From: Petaurus breviceps papuanus
Taxonomy: Eukaryota; Chordata; Mammalia; Diprotodontia; Petauridae
Length of the DNA: 64,000 nucleotides
NCBI GenBank assembly: GCA_028583685.1
Contig: JAMXIF010001253.1
Coordinates: 78,845,136 to 78,909,135 of the forward strand
Direction: 5' to 3'
In this document: positions 21,376 to 32,689 of the stretch, piece after piece
Layout of the letters: every line of letters begins with the position of its first letter
Position numbering within the stretch: position 1 is the stretch's first letter
Program-made: the position numbers and the translations under genes
The notes under the pieces: generated by a model
What the model was told of the DNA's origin: nothing
Databases searched by the model: none
Seen by the model: only the letters and a program-made list of their open reading frames with translations

Positions 21376-21953
21376 GATATAACTAATTGAAAAAATATCA
21401 ATTGCTTGTGCCTGGGTCAAGCTAATATAATAAAAATGACAATTTTACCTAAATTAAATTATATATTTAGGCCATACCAATTAATTTACCAAAAAACTAC
21501 TTTACAGAGCTAGAAAAAATAGTAACAAAATTCATTTGGAAGAATAAATGGTCCAGAATATCAAGGGAATTAATGAAAAGAAATGCCAGGGAAGGTGGAC
21601 TATCTATATCAGATTTCAATCTGTATTATAAAGCAGCAGTCATCAAAACTACTTGGTACTGGCTGAGAAATAGAGGAGTGGATCAATGGAATAAATTAGG
21701 CATATGAGATTCAGAAGCCAATGATTATAGTAATCTATTGTTTGATAAACGTCAAGACCCTAGTTTTTGGGATAAGAACTCACTATTTGACAAAAACTGC
21801 TGGGGAAAATGGAATATAGTATGGCAGAAACTGGGCATAGACCATTATCCAATGTCATATACCAAAATCAAGTCTAAATGGATGCATGATCTAGGTATAA
21901 AGGTTGATACTGTAAGCAATTTCTGAAAACCAGGAATAGTTAACCTGTGAGAT

Positions 21954-22625
21954 TTGTGGAGAGGGAAAGACTTTATGACTAAACAAGAATTAGAAAGCAT
22001 TATAAAATGCAAAATGGATAATTTTGGTTATATTAAATTGAAAAGCTTCTGTACAAACAAAGCCAATGTAACCAAGATTAAGAGGGAGGTGGGAAATTGG
22101 GAAAGAATTTTTACAACCTATGTCTCTGATAAAGGAGTCATTTCTAAAATATACAGAAAATTGAGTCAAATCTATAAGAATACAAGTCATTCCCCAATTG
22201 ATAAATGGTCAAAGGATATGAACAGGCAGTTTTCAGAGAAAGAAATTAAAGCTATCTATAAGCACATGAAGAAATGCTCTAATTCACTATTGATTAGAGA
22301 AATGCAAATCAAAACAACTCTGAGGTACCACATCTCACCAGTCAGATTAGCTAAGATGACAAAACAGGAAAATGACAAATGCTGGAGAGGATGTGGGCAA
22401 ATTGGAACACTAATGCATTGCTGGTGGAGTTGTGAACTGATCCAGCCTTTCTGGAGAGCAATCTGGAATTATGCCCAAAGGGCTATAAATACTTTCATAC
22501 CCTTTGATCCAGCAATGCCACTCCTAGGGTTATATCCCAAAGAGATCATAGAAGTGGGAGGACGACCCATATGTATAAAAATGTTTATAGCAGCTCTTTT
22601 TGTGGTGGAAAGAATTGGAAATTAA
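21954..22625 (+). CDS. Open C-terminal segment of L1 ORF2
   Basis: A 223-codon frame holding the end of ORF2: 'KLKSFCTNKANVTKIKRE', 'NWERIF', 'KDMNRQFSEKEIKAIYKHMK', 'IREMQIKTTLRYHISPVRLA', then the cysteine/histidine motif with Cys143, Cys147, His155 and Cys160, and 'PFDPAMPLLGLYP'. In L1 this region helps bind RNA. It ends at taa 22623-22625, followed by the 3' untranslated region. Confidence 0.9.
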   Translation: MWRGKDFMTKQELESIIKCKMDNFGYIKLKSFCTNKANVTKIKREVGNWERIFTTYVSDKGVISKIYRKLSQIYKNTSHSPIDKWSKDMNRQFSEKEIKAIYKHMKKCSNSLLIREMQIKTTLRYHISPVRLAKMTKQENDKCWRGCGQIGTLMHCWWSCELIQPFWRAIWNYAQRAINTFIPFDPAMPLLGLYPKEIIEVGGRPICIKMFIAALFVVERIGN

Positions 22626-23225
22626 GGGGGTGCCCATAAATTGGGGAGTGGCTGAACAAGTTGTGTTATATGCATGTTATGGAATAGTATTGTTCTATAA
22701 GAAATGAGGAGCAGACTGTCTTCATATTTACCTGGAGAGGCTTAAAAGAACTGATGCTGAGGGAGAATAGTAGAACAAGGAGAAATTTGTATACAATTAC
22801 AGACACAACATATGTGTGATGACCAACTTTGATAGACTGGACCCTTCTCAGCAATGCAGTGGTATAAGTCAATCCCAAAAGACTCATGATGGAGAGAAAT
22901 GTGTGCATCCAGAGAAAGAACTAGATAGAACTGAGTTTATATCCAGATGGAAGCAAAATACCTGATCTTTTTCCTTTTCTTGTTTGGTTTTATGTCCTCT
23001 TTACCATTTTTCATTCCATCTGATACTATCCATCTTTATAACCTGAATAATGTATAATGTGAAATGAGGGTAAGGAGGGGGACAAAATATGAAACTCAAG
23101 GAATTGTGGAATTGAATCATGTAAACTAAAAGTAAACAAACAAATTAATTTAAAAAAATAAAAATCCTGTTAACTAAAAGTAAACAAATTAATTTTAAAT
23201 AAATTTTTAAAAAACTCAACAAAAA
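22626..23225 (+). terminator. L1 3' untranslated region and A-rich end
   Basis: 'gggtgcccataaattgggg', 'gaacaagttgtgttatatgc' and 'gatgctgagggagaatag' lead into the final A-rich stretch 23120-23225, in which 'gttaactaaaagtaaacaaa' occurs twice. No clean poly(A); 'aataaa' motifs are present near 23157 and 23199. Confidence 0.85.
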
Positions 23226-23241
23226 GAAATTACTTATTAGT
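23226..23241. repeat. Target site duplication, 3' copy (L1)
   Basis: gaaattacttattagt, identical to 17157-17172. Confidence 0.95.
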
Positions 23242-23509
23242 TTAAATTCTATTCTTTAACATATAAATATGCATTCAAATATAAAACTTTTATCATCATT
23301 TTCAAAGTCCTTTTCATTATAGTACTTATGTTTATCTACGTAAAGCTATGAGAATTGATCAAAAATGACAGCTTAGAAATCAGCAGGCCTTAATCTAGTT
23401 CTAGAAGGATGTTATTTGCAAAGTATTCATACTGCAGTGCTTCAAAAAAAATCTGTGATTTTCATGGTGTTGATATTATATTCACTGGTATAGTTTACAA
23501 CCCTTCCAG

Positions 23510-23600
23510 AACTTATGATATCATTTCTTCAGCATTCAGCACCATGCCTGACACATAGTAGGCACTTAAGAAATGCTTTTTGATCAACAATTTTTGGGAT
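23510..23600 (+). repeat. L2/MIR 3' tail
   Basis: 'cagcaccatgcctgacacat' and 'agtaggcacttaagaaatgc' are the L2-type terminus. Confidence 0.6.
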
Positions 23601-23669
23601 TTACTGTGCCCCCAAATAATTCATCACTTTGTAGCCAACTCTGTGATGGTGAACTTCTGGTTGTTTTTT

Positions 23670-23912
23670 GGATAACAACAACAATAATTAGCATTTATAA
23701 GGTTTGCAAATTATCTCACAACAATCTTAAGAAGGTGCTATTATTTTCATTTCTAGACAAAAAAAAATTAAGACAGAGTGTTTGGTGTAATTTAGAAGAA
23801 TCTTGCACAGATTCATTCTAGTAGTTAGTGTCTGGGACCAAATTCAAACTCAGACCTTTGAGTCCCAAGGCCCATTCTCTGTTCATTGCTCCACCCACCT
23901 GCCCCCTTTAGA
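23670..23912 (-). repeat. MIR-class SINE, minus strand
   Basis: 'aataattagcatttataagg', 'ttatctcacaacaatctta', 'gctattattttcatttctag', 'attcaaactcagacctttgag' in antisense MIR order. Nearly full length. Confidence 0.65.
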
Positions 23913-23967
23913 AAACAGATTCAGAATCTGGCATGGTATCTATACTTCCCAGTTTGGACTTAACAAC

Positions 23968-24110
23968 ATGAAACAATGGCATAGTAGAAAAAACCTGGAT
24001 TTGGAATGACAAAAATCTGGTTAAAAGTTCTAGCATTAATATATACAGGCTAGGCCCGGTCTTTTAGTACTGCAGGCAAGTCTCTAATACTAAATCTATA
24101 GTATATACCT
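23968..24110 (+). repeat. MIR-class SINE, plus strand
   Basis: 'atggcatagtagaaaaaacc', 'ctggatttggaatgac' and 'gcaggcaagtctctaa' match the MIR/THER1 5' half. Confidence 0.5.
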
Positions 24111-24809
24111 ATTTGTATAGGTTGGAGGAATTAATAGGAGTTTTCTCTGCTAGAGGAACTTGTTCAGAGAGATGATTGAGTTATTTGATGTTCCAGAGCT
24201 GGTAGGCCCACAGTTCGTTTGCATGTCTGTTTATCTGTCTTTCTGCTTCACCTCAATGCTCCTCCTAGAACTTAGGGCCTGATACCACAACCTTCAAGAA
24301 TGTAAGATTATCTTTGCACCATGACAAATTAGCAAGGTAGGATATTAGTTGAGACTCACTTGCAACAACATAAAGAAATATCTTGTTTGATGTAGTGCAA
24401 AAGCAGTCTTCTGTCCAAGGATCAGAACTTCCAGACAGTAATGGGTTCTATAGGTTTCAGGGGAAATGGAATAGAGGATAGGGGAGACTGTAAAGCACCA
24501 TATTAGTAGAAGAAAGAAATGTTCTTTTGTTTAGGTGAATGGAAGTTATTTATAATTGGTTACTAATATTTCATGAATACATAAATCTAGGGCTCCTTTT
24601 ATTTCTTCTGTCCAGGTGTCCAATTGTTCCCAGGGCCTGGAGTGTGGATGAGCCTATATATCAAGCCCCAGCTCTGAGGGGTGGAGCATTATGGAAGAAG
24701 CTAGGCCAGATACTGCCAAGAGAAGTCTCCTCCAACTTATCTTTGCTTTATATCTAAACCCATCCTCAAAACTAAAATATTAACAACAAGTATAAATATT
24801 CATAGGATT
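24111..24809. other. No recognised feature
   Basis: The 72-codon frame 24539-24757 has no recognisable motif. No named repeat seen. Confidence 0.5.
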
Positions 24810-24811
24810 TC

Positions 24812-24970
24812 TAACTTAGAGCTAGAATGGGCCTTAGAGATTATTTTGTCCAATCCCTCCATTTTATAGAAGAAGAAACTGAAGCTTAGAGATCTTGATC
24901 AATCACCTAAAGTCACATAGGTCATAAATAACAGAAGTGGGATTTGAATGTGGGTATTCTTGCTGCCTTT
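24812..24970 (-). repeat. THER1/MIR-like SINE, minus strand
   Basis: 'ttagagctagaatgggccttag', 'ttgtccaatccctccatttt', 'gaagaaactgaagcttagag', 'aaagtcacataggtcataa' in antisense order. Confidence 0.7.
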
Positions 24971-25606
24971 CTATGACCCCATTCTATTCCCCCATGAAAT
25001 ATATAAAATATTATGCCTTAGTATTTCTTATCAGCATCACCATCATTCATTTATTTCTAGTTGGCAGTGTTGCTGCTTTATTTTTTTTTTCTTTTTTCAA
25101 AATCTCCCTTCATTTCCTATGGATACAACTTTAGAATAACAGATGGAGTACACTGCTTAATAAAGCTATTTAAGGAGAGGGAATGGGCATGTTATTTTAC
25201 TAACATTAGGAGTTTTACTACTACCAGTTGTCACTCTTTCTGATATTTATAGTCTTAGATAATGGCATAGAGTCCCAAGAAAATCTGGCTTATTCCGGAT
25301 CTCATAGCCCATGTGTGTCAAAAATAAGACCTGAACATGAGTCTTCTTGGCCCTAAGGCTGGATCTCATTGCTTCTAACTAAATATATTCACACACAAAA
25401 ATTGGTTTGATTATTTTGACTAATAAACAGTTACATCAAGTTAAATTTTAGAAACACCCCAAAACTGGCTGTTTTGCTTTTCTTTTTCCCCAAGCATGAC
25501 AATCAAATTGGTTCATATGTCTACACAGCCTTCTTGGTCCATTCTCTATTTCAATTCAATCTGACAGGCATTATGTTATTCTTCATTTGCAACTAAAGAA
25601 AAGTTC
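24971..25606. other. No recognised feature
   Basis: Short overlapping frames at 24937-25243 arise from AT-rich sequence and a T run near 25080. No gene seen. Confidence 0.5.
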
Positions 25607-25620
25607 AAGATAGATGATCT

Positions 25621-25743
25621 GGGGGTAGCCAGGTAGCACCAGCTCCAGTGTCGGGATGACCTGGGGATCAAATCCCAGGCTCAGACCCTTAGCACCCACC
25701 CAGAAACACCTGGTTGTGTAACCTTGAGCAATTGCTTAAAAAA
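25621..25743 (+). mobile_element. tRNA-related SINE, second subfamily, with perfect target duplication
   Basis: Head 'gggggtagccaggtagcacc', body 'agctccagtgtcgggatgacc', 'ggggatcaaatcccaggctc', 'aaccttgagcaattgctt'. The body differs from the 'gagtcaggaggacctgag' subfamily. Fourteen- to fifteen-base duplications aagatagatgatct(g) at 25607-25621 and 25744-25758. About 20 bases are missing from the head compared with the copy at 40361. Confidence 0.88.
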
Positions 25744-25758
25744 AAGATAGATGATCTG

Positions 25759-26279
25759 TCTTAAGAACTTTTTAATATATTTGTTTAAAATAGTGTTATT
25801 AATATGAACTAAATATTATTAATTATTAGTGTTATTTTCCTATGAAAATCTCTAAAACAAGTAGGGGATATTCTTCATTAAACTTATGTTACTTAGACTG
25901 CTAGATTCTGTACTAGTATTCTGATAATGGCAAATAATAATTATCAACAAATACATGTCTTAATATTTTTATCATAAATTATTTCACTTATCAATCTAGG
26001 AAGTTCAAAGCCATCCTAAATTTCAGTGTCATTTCAGGTACAATTGGGAATTTAGGAATCTTCATAAAGCTGTTCATGTAGTAAAACTTGAAAGTAAAAT
26101 ATATGCATGATTTCAATAGCATATGTGATGGAATTTCTCTAAAATCAACTTTATTGGTTTCATTTGCAGCCAACTGCCTTGGGCCAGTTAACATGGCTTT
26201 TATTATTTCTGATATTAAAGCTTGTTCTCTTTTTACAAGAAAGTCATGACAATCAGAGGTCACGAATAAATATCTGGGG
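25759..26279. other. No recognised feature
   Basis: AT-rich. The minus-strand 90-codon frame at 25991-26263 has no recognisable domain. Confidence 0.5.
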
Positions 26280-27015
26280 ATACAAAGATAAAAATGAAAA
26301 TGTTATTTTCCTCAAGAAGGTTGACTTCTACTGGAAGGAAATAGTGATTCTACAAATAAGTAAATACAAAATTAAAACAACAATGTTTTAATGAAGGAGG
26401 AGAGTATTATGAACTAAGTGGATCAGAAATGACCTAAGGAAATGATATTTGGACTGAGCCTTGAAAGATGCTAGGCTTTCCAAAAGATAAGAATGTGCCA
26501 GGCCTGGGAGGGAGGGGGCAGTCAGTGAAAAGGCAGAATTTGGAATGACACATATGGGGAACATAAAACAGGCCATCTAGGCTGCAACATAGTATGCATG
26601 AAAAGGAATGAAATTAAATTATTCTAGAAAGATAATCTAGAGTTGGATTATGTAGGGAAGTGATATAGAGTCATTTGTATTTTATTTTATAAGGATTAGG
26701 AAGCCACAAGAGTTTCTAAAGCAGGGACGTGACATCATCAGGTCTGTGCCTCAAGGATGCTTTGGAAAGGGTCAGGGCAAATAATCAATAGGCTTTTATA
26801 ACAGTGATGGGTGGTGAGGATGAGAGTGAGAAACTAGTGTAATGTGAATGAGTTGAGGGAAGCCCATGGAGATAGCTGGCAACTATTATATGTGGGATGA
26901 AGGAAAATGAACAATTAAGGATAACTTAAGGTTGCCAACCTTGGTCACTTGAAAGTTTACCCTCTATAGAAATAAGGAGGTTAAGAACAGAGGTGAGTTT
27001 TGAGTATACTATGGG
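26280..27015 (+). repeat. Ancient mammalian interspersed repeat, long copy
   Basis: 'aatgatatttggactgagcc', 'ttgaaagatgctaggctttcc', 'agaatgtgccaggcctggga', 'tggaatgacacatatgggg', 'aaagcagggacgtgacatca', 'aataatcaataggcttttat', 'aacaattaaggataacttaag' run in the order of a known kilobase-scale old mammalian repeat ('gagtcttgaaggatg ... caggggagtgacatgatcag'). I do not recall the library name with certainty. Confidence 0.55.
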
Positions 27016-27529
27016 GTTACCATGATATGTTTTAAGTGACTCTAAAGCTTACATCATGAGAATATGAGCAGTATATGAATTTGGCATAATTTATGTTGCT
27101 CGTTTTGTGGAATTGTATCTTCCTTGAACTCTCAGAGTTTGCTAGCTCACCATGGTAACAATAACATTCTACGTTTAAAAAAAAATAAAAACAACTATAT
27201 TCAGATAACACAAAAGAACAAAGATTATTGAGTTCATTGACCAAGGTCGCCTTTTCTTTTTTTCCTTTTCTTTCTTTCTTTCTTTTTTCTTTGTATGCTA
27301 TCCTCAGGAACACATTCATTAGCAGATAAAAATGTAGCTCTTCCCTGCAACATCATTGAGCTGCTCTTCTATCTCTTTCTTCCCTTCCATTGCCAAAATC
27401 TAAATGGAAGAGATTCACTATTTCCCTGTCACCCCTACCATGTCACCTTAAAGTCTGGGTCTATTCATATCACTCCATTGAGTTTTTTCTGCCACCAATT
27501 TATAGTCATAGAGAGGGTTTGTTTGTTTG
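27016..27529. other. No recognised feature; pyrimidine tract
   Basis: A TTTC-rich stretch lies at 27252-27290 and a TTTG run at 27521-27537. Short frames here overlap and carry no domain. Confidence 0.5.
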
Positions 27530-27539
27530 TTTGTTTTTT

Positions 27540-27660
27540 GGTCTAGAGAGGTCAACCTACTTGTCCATGACCACCCAGCTAGAATATATTCAAGGAAGAC
27601 CCCAAAACTTAGTATCCCTGATTTCAAGGCTGTCTCTCAGTTTGCTATGCCATGCTGGTC
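27540..27660 (-). repeat. Possible MIR-class fragment, minus strand
   Basis: 'gagaggtcaacctacttgtcc', 'accacccagctagaatat' resemble the antisense MIR core. Weak. Confidence 0.35.
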
Positions 27661-28164
27661 CTTTTTAAGAAACATAGCTGGTGCCAATCTTTGTCTCCCT
27701 TCAATATTTTCCATGTGTTGAGTATCCACAGTAGCTGAATTGAAAATGGAAAAATAAATTGATAGGCTAAACCATTTCTGAAGCCATTACAATTTTTAAA
27801 TGATAATTGCTAGGATGGTTTCAAGATGTTGCCGTCCATTATAGTTTTCTAATCCTTCCAAAGTCTTTGGCAATATTATTCATTCCTATCAGGAAATAAG
27901 CATCAGTAATTGTAGACAATTAGAATTAATAACATGCTTAGTTCATAAATTTAAAACATTAATTAATAATAATAAATTAATTAAAAACTTGCTTTATGTT
28001 CATAAATAACAGTTGCTGCTGCTTCTTCATCTTCATCTTTGACTTTCTTTTAGTCTTTGTCTTCTTATTCTTCCATCTCTTCTTTTTTCTCCTCCTCCTC
28101 TTTTGAGGCAAGAGTTGCTTCTAAAACTGGCTACTGAAAGCAATAGAACTATAACCCACTATAA
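27661..28164. other. No recognised feature
   Basis: Contains a TTCTT/CTCCTC pyrimidine tract at 28018-28100. No gene seen. Confidence 0.5.
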
Positions 28165-28462
28165 ACAAGATAAGAATTTATATAGCACCTATTTGACACA
28201 CACGGTGCTTAGTACTTTACAAATATCATTTAATCTTATAATTTAATAATAATTTACAAATATAATTTAACCTTAATAATCCTGTTGGGTAGGTGTTATT
28301 TTTATACCTATTTTATAGTTGAGGAAACTGAGGCATACAGAGGTTAAGTGACTTCCTCAGAATCAAACAGCTAGTAAGTGTCTAAGGCTGGACCTGAACT
28401 CAGGTCTTTCTGACTCCACACCCAAAGCTCTATCTACTGTTCCACCTAGCTATTTCCATGAT
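28165..28462 (-). repeat. MIR SINE, minus strand, nearly complete
   Basis: 'tagcacctatttgacacacac', 'ggtgcttagtactttacaaa', 'tgaggaaactgaggcatac', 'aggttaagtgacttcctcag', 'cctgaactcaggtctttc', 'tctatctactgttccacctag': the whole antisense MIR can be followed, with a short local duplication of 'aatttacaaatataattta' type sequence near 28210-28270. Confidence 0.8.
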
Positions 28463-29734
28463 CCAATGTGAAACTAGCATGTTCAACTCTAAAGCCTTTA
28501 TCTCTGGTTGGAAAATGTGTTTCTAACATTCATTCATAGTACCCTTTTGCTCTAATTTAATGAAAAAATGTTTAAATAAAACTGAATATATATTTCCAAT
28601 TACAATTAAGTGCTAGTGTTATAAGTCGCATGTTACATTGAATAGTCTAAGCAACTAAAAGTAATGAACTGGAAATTCTTTCTTAATTAGGATTATAATA
28701 GAGATATGGTAAAACTATGACCACTAGTGATACTTAAAAAGAATATTCTAATACAACTTTGGGGTGATGAAACTTACATTACTCATAAGGGTAGTTTCTC
28801 ACTATATAACTGTCCTAGAAGACATTCATTTTTGCTAGAATGATAAAATAATGCTGGTAGTCTTCTCTACTCATTAAAGAAATAATTTCTGTTCTTTCAT
28901 TGCCTGGCCATATTCATTGAGTTAGACTTCTCAAAATCATTTGTTTTCCATTTTAGTCAGAGTATTGGATCTGGATGTCTTTATGAAAAATTACTACTTA
29001 TCTAGTCAATATTTTTTTCTTATGTGGCCCTCTGGGTGGAGATCTGCCCAGGACCTGCACCTTGAAACAGCCCGTTGAACTTTGGCTGAAATCAGAGGCT
29101 GTACTTGGCATATGAGTCATTCATCTCAGGCATCCCATAGCATGTGGGGATTGAGCAGTGACTGAGATTTTAATGTGTACCACAACTTGTGTCAAGAACC
29201 AGTGTAATAAAATTCAGGGAGAGAGGAGTAAGACACTTGTCTGAGGAACAGTGATAAGGGAGATAACAAGTGAACGAAACAGAATTCAAGGGGCCAGGAG
29301 CAAGCAATATGACTATGTAATATAATAAATTACACCTAGAGGGCAAATATGATGGATCTAATGCCAAGATCAAAATATGAAAGCAGTCACCCTTAAATAA
29401 GGAAGATCAAATGTGTCAAATACCTGAGGAAGCAATTTGTTTTGCTCAAATGCCTGGACTATCTGCCTCCTATTAAGAATGGGAGGACAAACATGCAGCC
29501 TGTCTATTCTACCTGTAGGACTAGAAGTGCTCCTAGAAATGCTAGCTTATCTCCTTATTCTTCCCAATGAGTAATACCTGTACAATTATCTGAGCCCAGA
29601 ATTTTATTGGCATGGTTGACTCACGAAATGGCACCTCTAGGTTAGAGGACTCCATTCATCATCACATCTACACATCAGACATGAGCAGAGGGAGGAATAT
29701 ATCTGCTACCACAAAAGACCAAAAAATTGGAAAT
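28463..29734. other. No recognised feature
   Basis: About 1.3 kb. Short minus frames at 29170-29373 and 29668-29928 have no recognisable domain; the latter runs into the LTR. Confidence 0.5.
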
Positions 29735-29739
29735 GTATA

Positions 29740-30280
29740 TGTACTGGGAATGTAAATTTTAAAGATCTTCCCTGCCCCTGTGCTAACGTACACCTGGAGC
29801 CTGCGGTGGGAGGCTTGTTTTTCAGTAGATACTTCTTGATTGGCCAGTGAGTCAATAAGGTTGTTACATTCTCTGAGCCAGGAGAAGGCTATATAAGCCC
29901 TGATGTGTAGCTTTGTTTTGGGGCTCACTTTGAGAAGTGTTCTGTGATTTGATCATATGAGACTCTGGGAAGCCATTGGTTATTAAACTCCCCCCCCCCC
30001 CGGGCTTTGAAAAACCCAGACATTGATTTGGTATGGATGTAATGGTTGGACAGTTTTGGAAACCTGTCTACTTGATTTGTTTCTCTGTCTTGATAATTCT
30101 GTCTGTATACTCTGAAGTTCAGGTGCTGACCTTTTTTCTCCTGAGCTAGGTAAATGATAAATATTTGACTGATTAAAGTAAGCTTGTTAACCCATTTTGA
30201 GTTGCTTTCCTTTAACAAAGCAGATCCAAGAACCTGTGTTGGCAGACACCCTGGGGACGCTTGGGGTGCTTGCTGCTACA
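29740..30280 (+). mobile_element. Solo LTR, family A, plus strand
   Basis: Starts TGTACTGGG, ends GCTTGCTGCTACA, and is flanked by gtata at 29735-29739 and 30281-30285. TATATAAG lies at 29890-29897, and attaaa (a polyadenylation-signal variant) at 30172-30177. A 13-base C run interrupts it at 29989-30001. Aligns with 7540-8186. Inferred to be the remnant of an endogenous retrovirus-like element after LTR recombination; the class is not certain (5-base duplication suits class III). Old. Confidence 0.88.
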
Positions 30281-30285
30281 GTATA

Positions 30286-31079
30286 TTGATCCATTAAAAA
30301 TTGTCATTTTCCCAATCATCCTGTCAACACACCTCCTGATGCCCTCCTTGACTTGAAACCTCTATTCTGGCTGTAAACTTACCTGTTTTTGCCTTAACCT
30401 TGGATCTCAAGGTCCTAGAAGTTAGCCATATCCCATGAGCCTCTCTAACTCTGACTTATATTCAGACTTGGATTCTATTTTTTAAATCTATTCCTCTTTC
30501 CTTATGGAGGACATCATTCCTTCAGCCCCAGTTGCCAAATTATGCTCAAGGAACCCCTAATTTTCTTTTAAATGCATATAAATAAATGTATGTATGATGT
30601 ATGTGTATATGTGTATGTGTGTTAAATTTTCTTACAGATGTGTCAAATGCTGCACTTAAAATTATTTTCCCTTTCTCCTTATATCTTGACCTCTTTGTTG
30701 AAGCAGGTATGTGTTTTCTGTGTCTGTCCTATTCCAGGGCAATCTGCCTCTCTGATTCTGCCATACCACTTACAACATTTGAACAGTGGGTTTAGACAGT
30801 TAGCTCTTACGGAAAACACTCATGAGAATCTCTAACTCAGTGCACTTACACTAGGAAATTTCCAAAATTTTCAGTAAGAAAAAAATGGAGACAGTATACA
30901 GTGCATAAAAAAAGAATGAATATTAAGCAGAAGATTAAAAACTCCTTTTTTAAATTAAACTTTTGTCTTTATATCACTTCAGTTTTAGGGAAGAAAACAT
31001 CAAAAGGATTGAATTAATTGAATATGTAATTTCATTCAATCACATGAATTAGATTAATAAAGACATTTAGATATCTAAT
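30286..31079. other. No recognised feature
   Basis: An ATGT-rich patch lies at 30585-30622. Overlapping frames near 30601-30835 have no domain. Confidence 0.5.
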
Positions 31080-31084
31080 TTAAA

Positions 31085-31365
31085 CCTATCATTACAGATG
31101 AAGACAATAAGGAATATATAGGGCAAGTAAATTATTTAAGGATACATTAGCAGCTACTAGCAAATCAAGAGTTTGAATGTAGGTCCTCTGCCTTCAAAAA
31201 TAGTAATCATTGCCTTACATACTTGGTGCTTGTAAACAACAAATAACATAAAAAAGAAATAAAGCAGGAAAGGAAGGGAGAGAGGAAGAAAGGAGGGGGC
31301 GGAACACACTTGTTAAGTTTATAGTATGATCATGGCACTGTGCTAAGCACTGCATTCTTTACATC
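31085..31365 (-). repeat. MIR-class SINE pieces, minus strand
   Basis: 'acctatcattacagatgaag', 'gggcaagtaaattatttaagg' and 'gagtttgaatgtaggtcctc' (31085-31220) are antisense MIR. 'gcactgtgctaagcactgca' (31336-31355) belongs to a similar element. A purine tract (31260-31300) lies between. Confidence 0.5.
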
Positions 31366-32484
31366 TTTTTTTCCCCTGGTTCTTTGAAGTCTCTGATCTT
31401 TTGTTCTTCCATATGAACTTTCTTATTATTTTCTAACACATTAAGATAATTTTTTTAGTAATTTAATTGGGATGGCATTGAATAAATAGATGGGTTAGAT
31501 AAAATGGTAATTTTTATTATTTTTATTTTACCCATGAACAATAAATATTGCTTCAATTATTTAGATCTGACTTAAAAAGTGTTTTATGTTCATGTTCATA
31601 TAATTCTTGTGTCTTTCTTGGCAGGTATATTTTCAGGTATTTTATACTGTCTAATTTATTTTAAATGGTCTAAAACAATATTAAATAATATTGCTGACAC
31701 ATAGTATAGTTTCCCTATTCTTCTCATTTGATTAAATCTATTTTAGCTTTAACTTTGTCTGAAGTCATGATTATTGCTCCTGGTTTTTAACATAATAAAT
31801 TCTAATCCTGACCTTTATGTTACTTTTTGTGTATCTCTCATTTTTATAGTTTTTCCTGAATTATTGAATTCAATTTTTAATCTGCTATCAGTTTCCATTT
31901 TGTGGGTAAATTTATCCCATTCACATTCTAAGCTATAATTATTTGTCATATATTTTCCTTCTTCCTATTTTTCCTCACTTTTCATCTCACCCTATTCTGA
32001 TCCCTCCTCACTTCTTTGCTTTACTTCTACCACTACTTTCCCCTTTTAGTCCTTAACCTACCCATCAAATTCCTCCCTTATCCTGTCCCCCACTTTGAAG
32101 ACTTTTATACTCTTCTAGATATATGTTGTTCCTCTTTAACCCATTCCTAATGAAAGATTCCATCAGTACCTGCCCTTCCCCCACTAGCTCCTTTTGCATA
32201 TTTTTTTCCTTTTATGCCTAATTTGTATGAGATAATTACTTCTTTTTATATCTCCCTATACAGTTTTATATTTTATGAATCACCTCATCATGCACAGCTC
32301 AGCCCAAATCTTTTTATCAAACTGCCCAAATAATGATGATAGTCATAAGAGTACTGATAATATTTTCACATATAAGAAGTAAACAATTTGACCTTATTGA
32401 GTTCCTTATAATTGGTGGTTAATATTTACCTTATATTTCTCTTGAATGTTATATGTTGAATTTTCCCTGAAGTTCTGCTATTTG

Positions 32485-32632
32485 CACAGTGAGTAGAATA
32501 CCGGCCATGGAGTCAGGAGAACCTGAGCTCAAATCCGGCCTCAGACACTTAACACACAAAGTAGCCATGTGACCTTGGGAAAGTCACTTAACCCCAATTG
32601 CCCTCCAAAAAGCAATAAAATAAAACAAAATA
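32485..32632 (+). mobile_element. tRNA-related marsupial SINE
   Basis: 'cacagtgagtagaataccggc', 'ctgagctcaaatccggcctc', 'acacaaagtagccatgtgacc', 'ccaattgccctccaaaaagc'. Duplications aagttctgctatttg (32470-32484) and aagttctactatttg (32633-32647) differ at one base. The first 15 or so bases of the head are missing. Confidence 0.9.
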
Positions 32633-32689
32633 AAGTTCTACTATTTGTGTCACAAATACCTGAAAGTTTTTCAGTTCACTAAATGCCTG

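Larger units (their letters stand above)
18987..22625 (+). pseudogene. L1 ORF2 (endonuclease / reverse transcriptase), broken
   Basis: The likely start is the ATG at 18987 ('MSINREGNRMEGKKQIRIIT'). The endonuclease keeps 'VNVNGMNSP' (Asn14 equivalent), 'LQETHL' (Glu43), 'GDLNLPLS' (Asp145, Asn147) and, in another frame, 'YSKTDHILGHK' (Ser-Asp-His). Frame changes: within an A8 run at 19217-19224 and back near 19262; near 19573; stops near 19745 and 20176-20280; further shifts at 21375-21740 and 21926-21954. The reverse transcriptase segment is open (20284-21375). The C-terminal part (21954-22625) is open and carries the Cys-rich 'CWRGCGQIGTLMHCWWSC'. Human ORF2p has 1,275 residues; the total here fits that size. 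Confidence 0.93.
17173..23225 (+). mobile_element. Full-length LINE-1 retrotransposon
   Basis: About 6.05 kb between identical 16-base target duplications. Order: 5' leader (17173 to about 17370), ORF1, a spacer of about 620 bases, ORF2 with endonuclease, reverse transcriptase and C-terminal CCHC region, a 3' untranslated region of about 600 bases and an A-rich end. Target choice, duplication and polarity fit target-primed reverse transcription. ORF2 has several frameshifts and stops and a changed catalytic residue, so the copy cannot move by itself. Perfect duplications and little decay in ORF1 make it the youngest L1 in the window. Confidence 0.97.
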
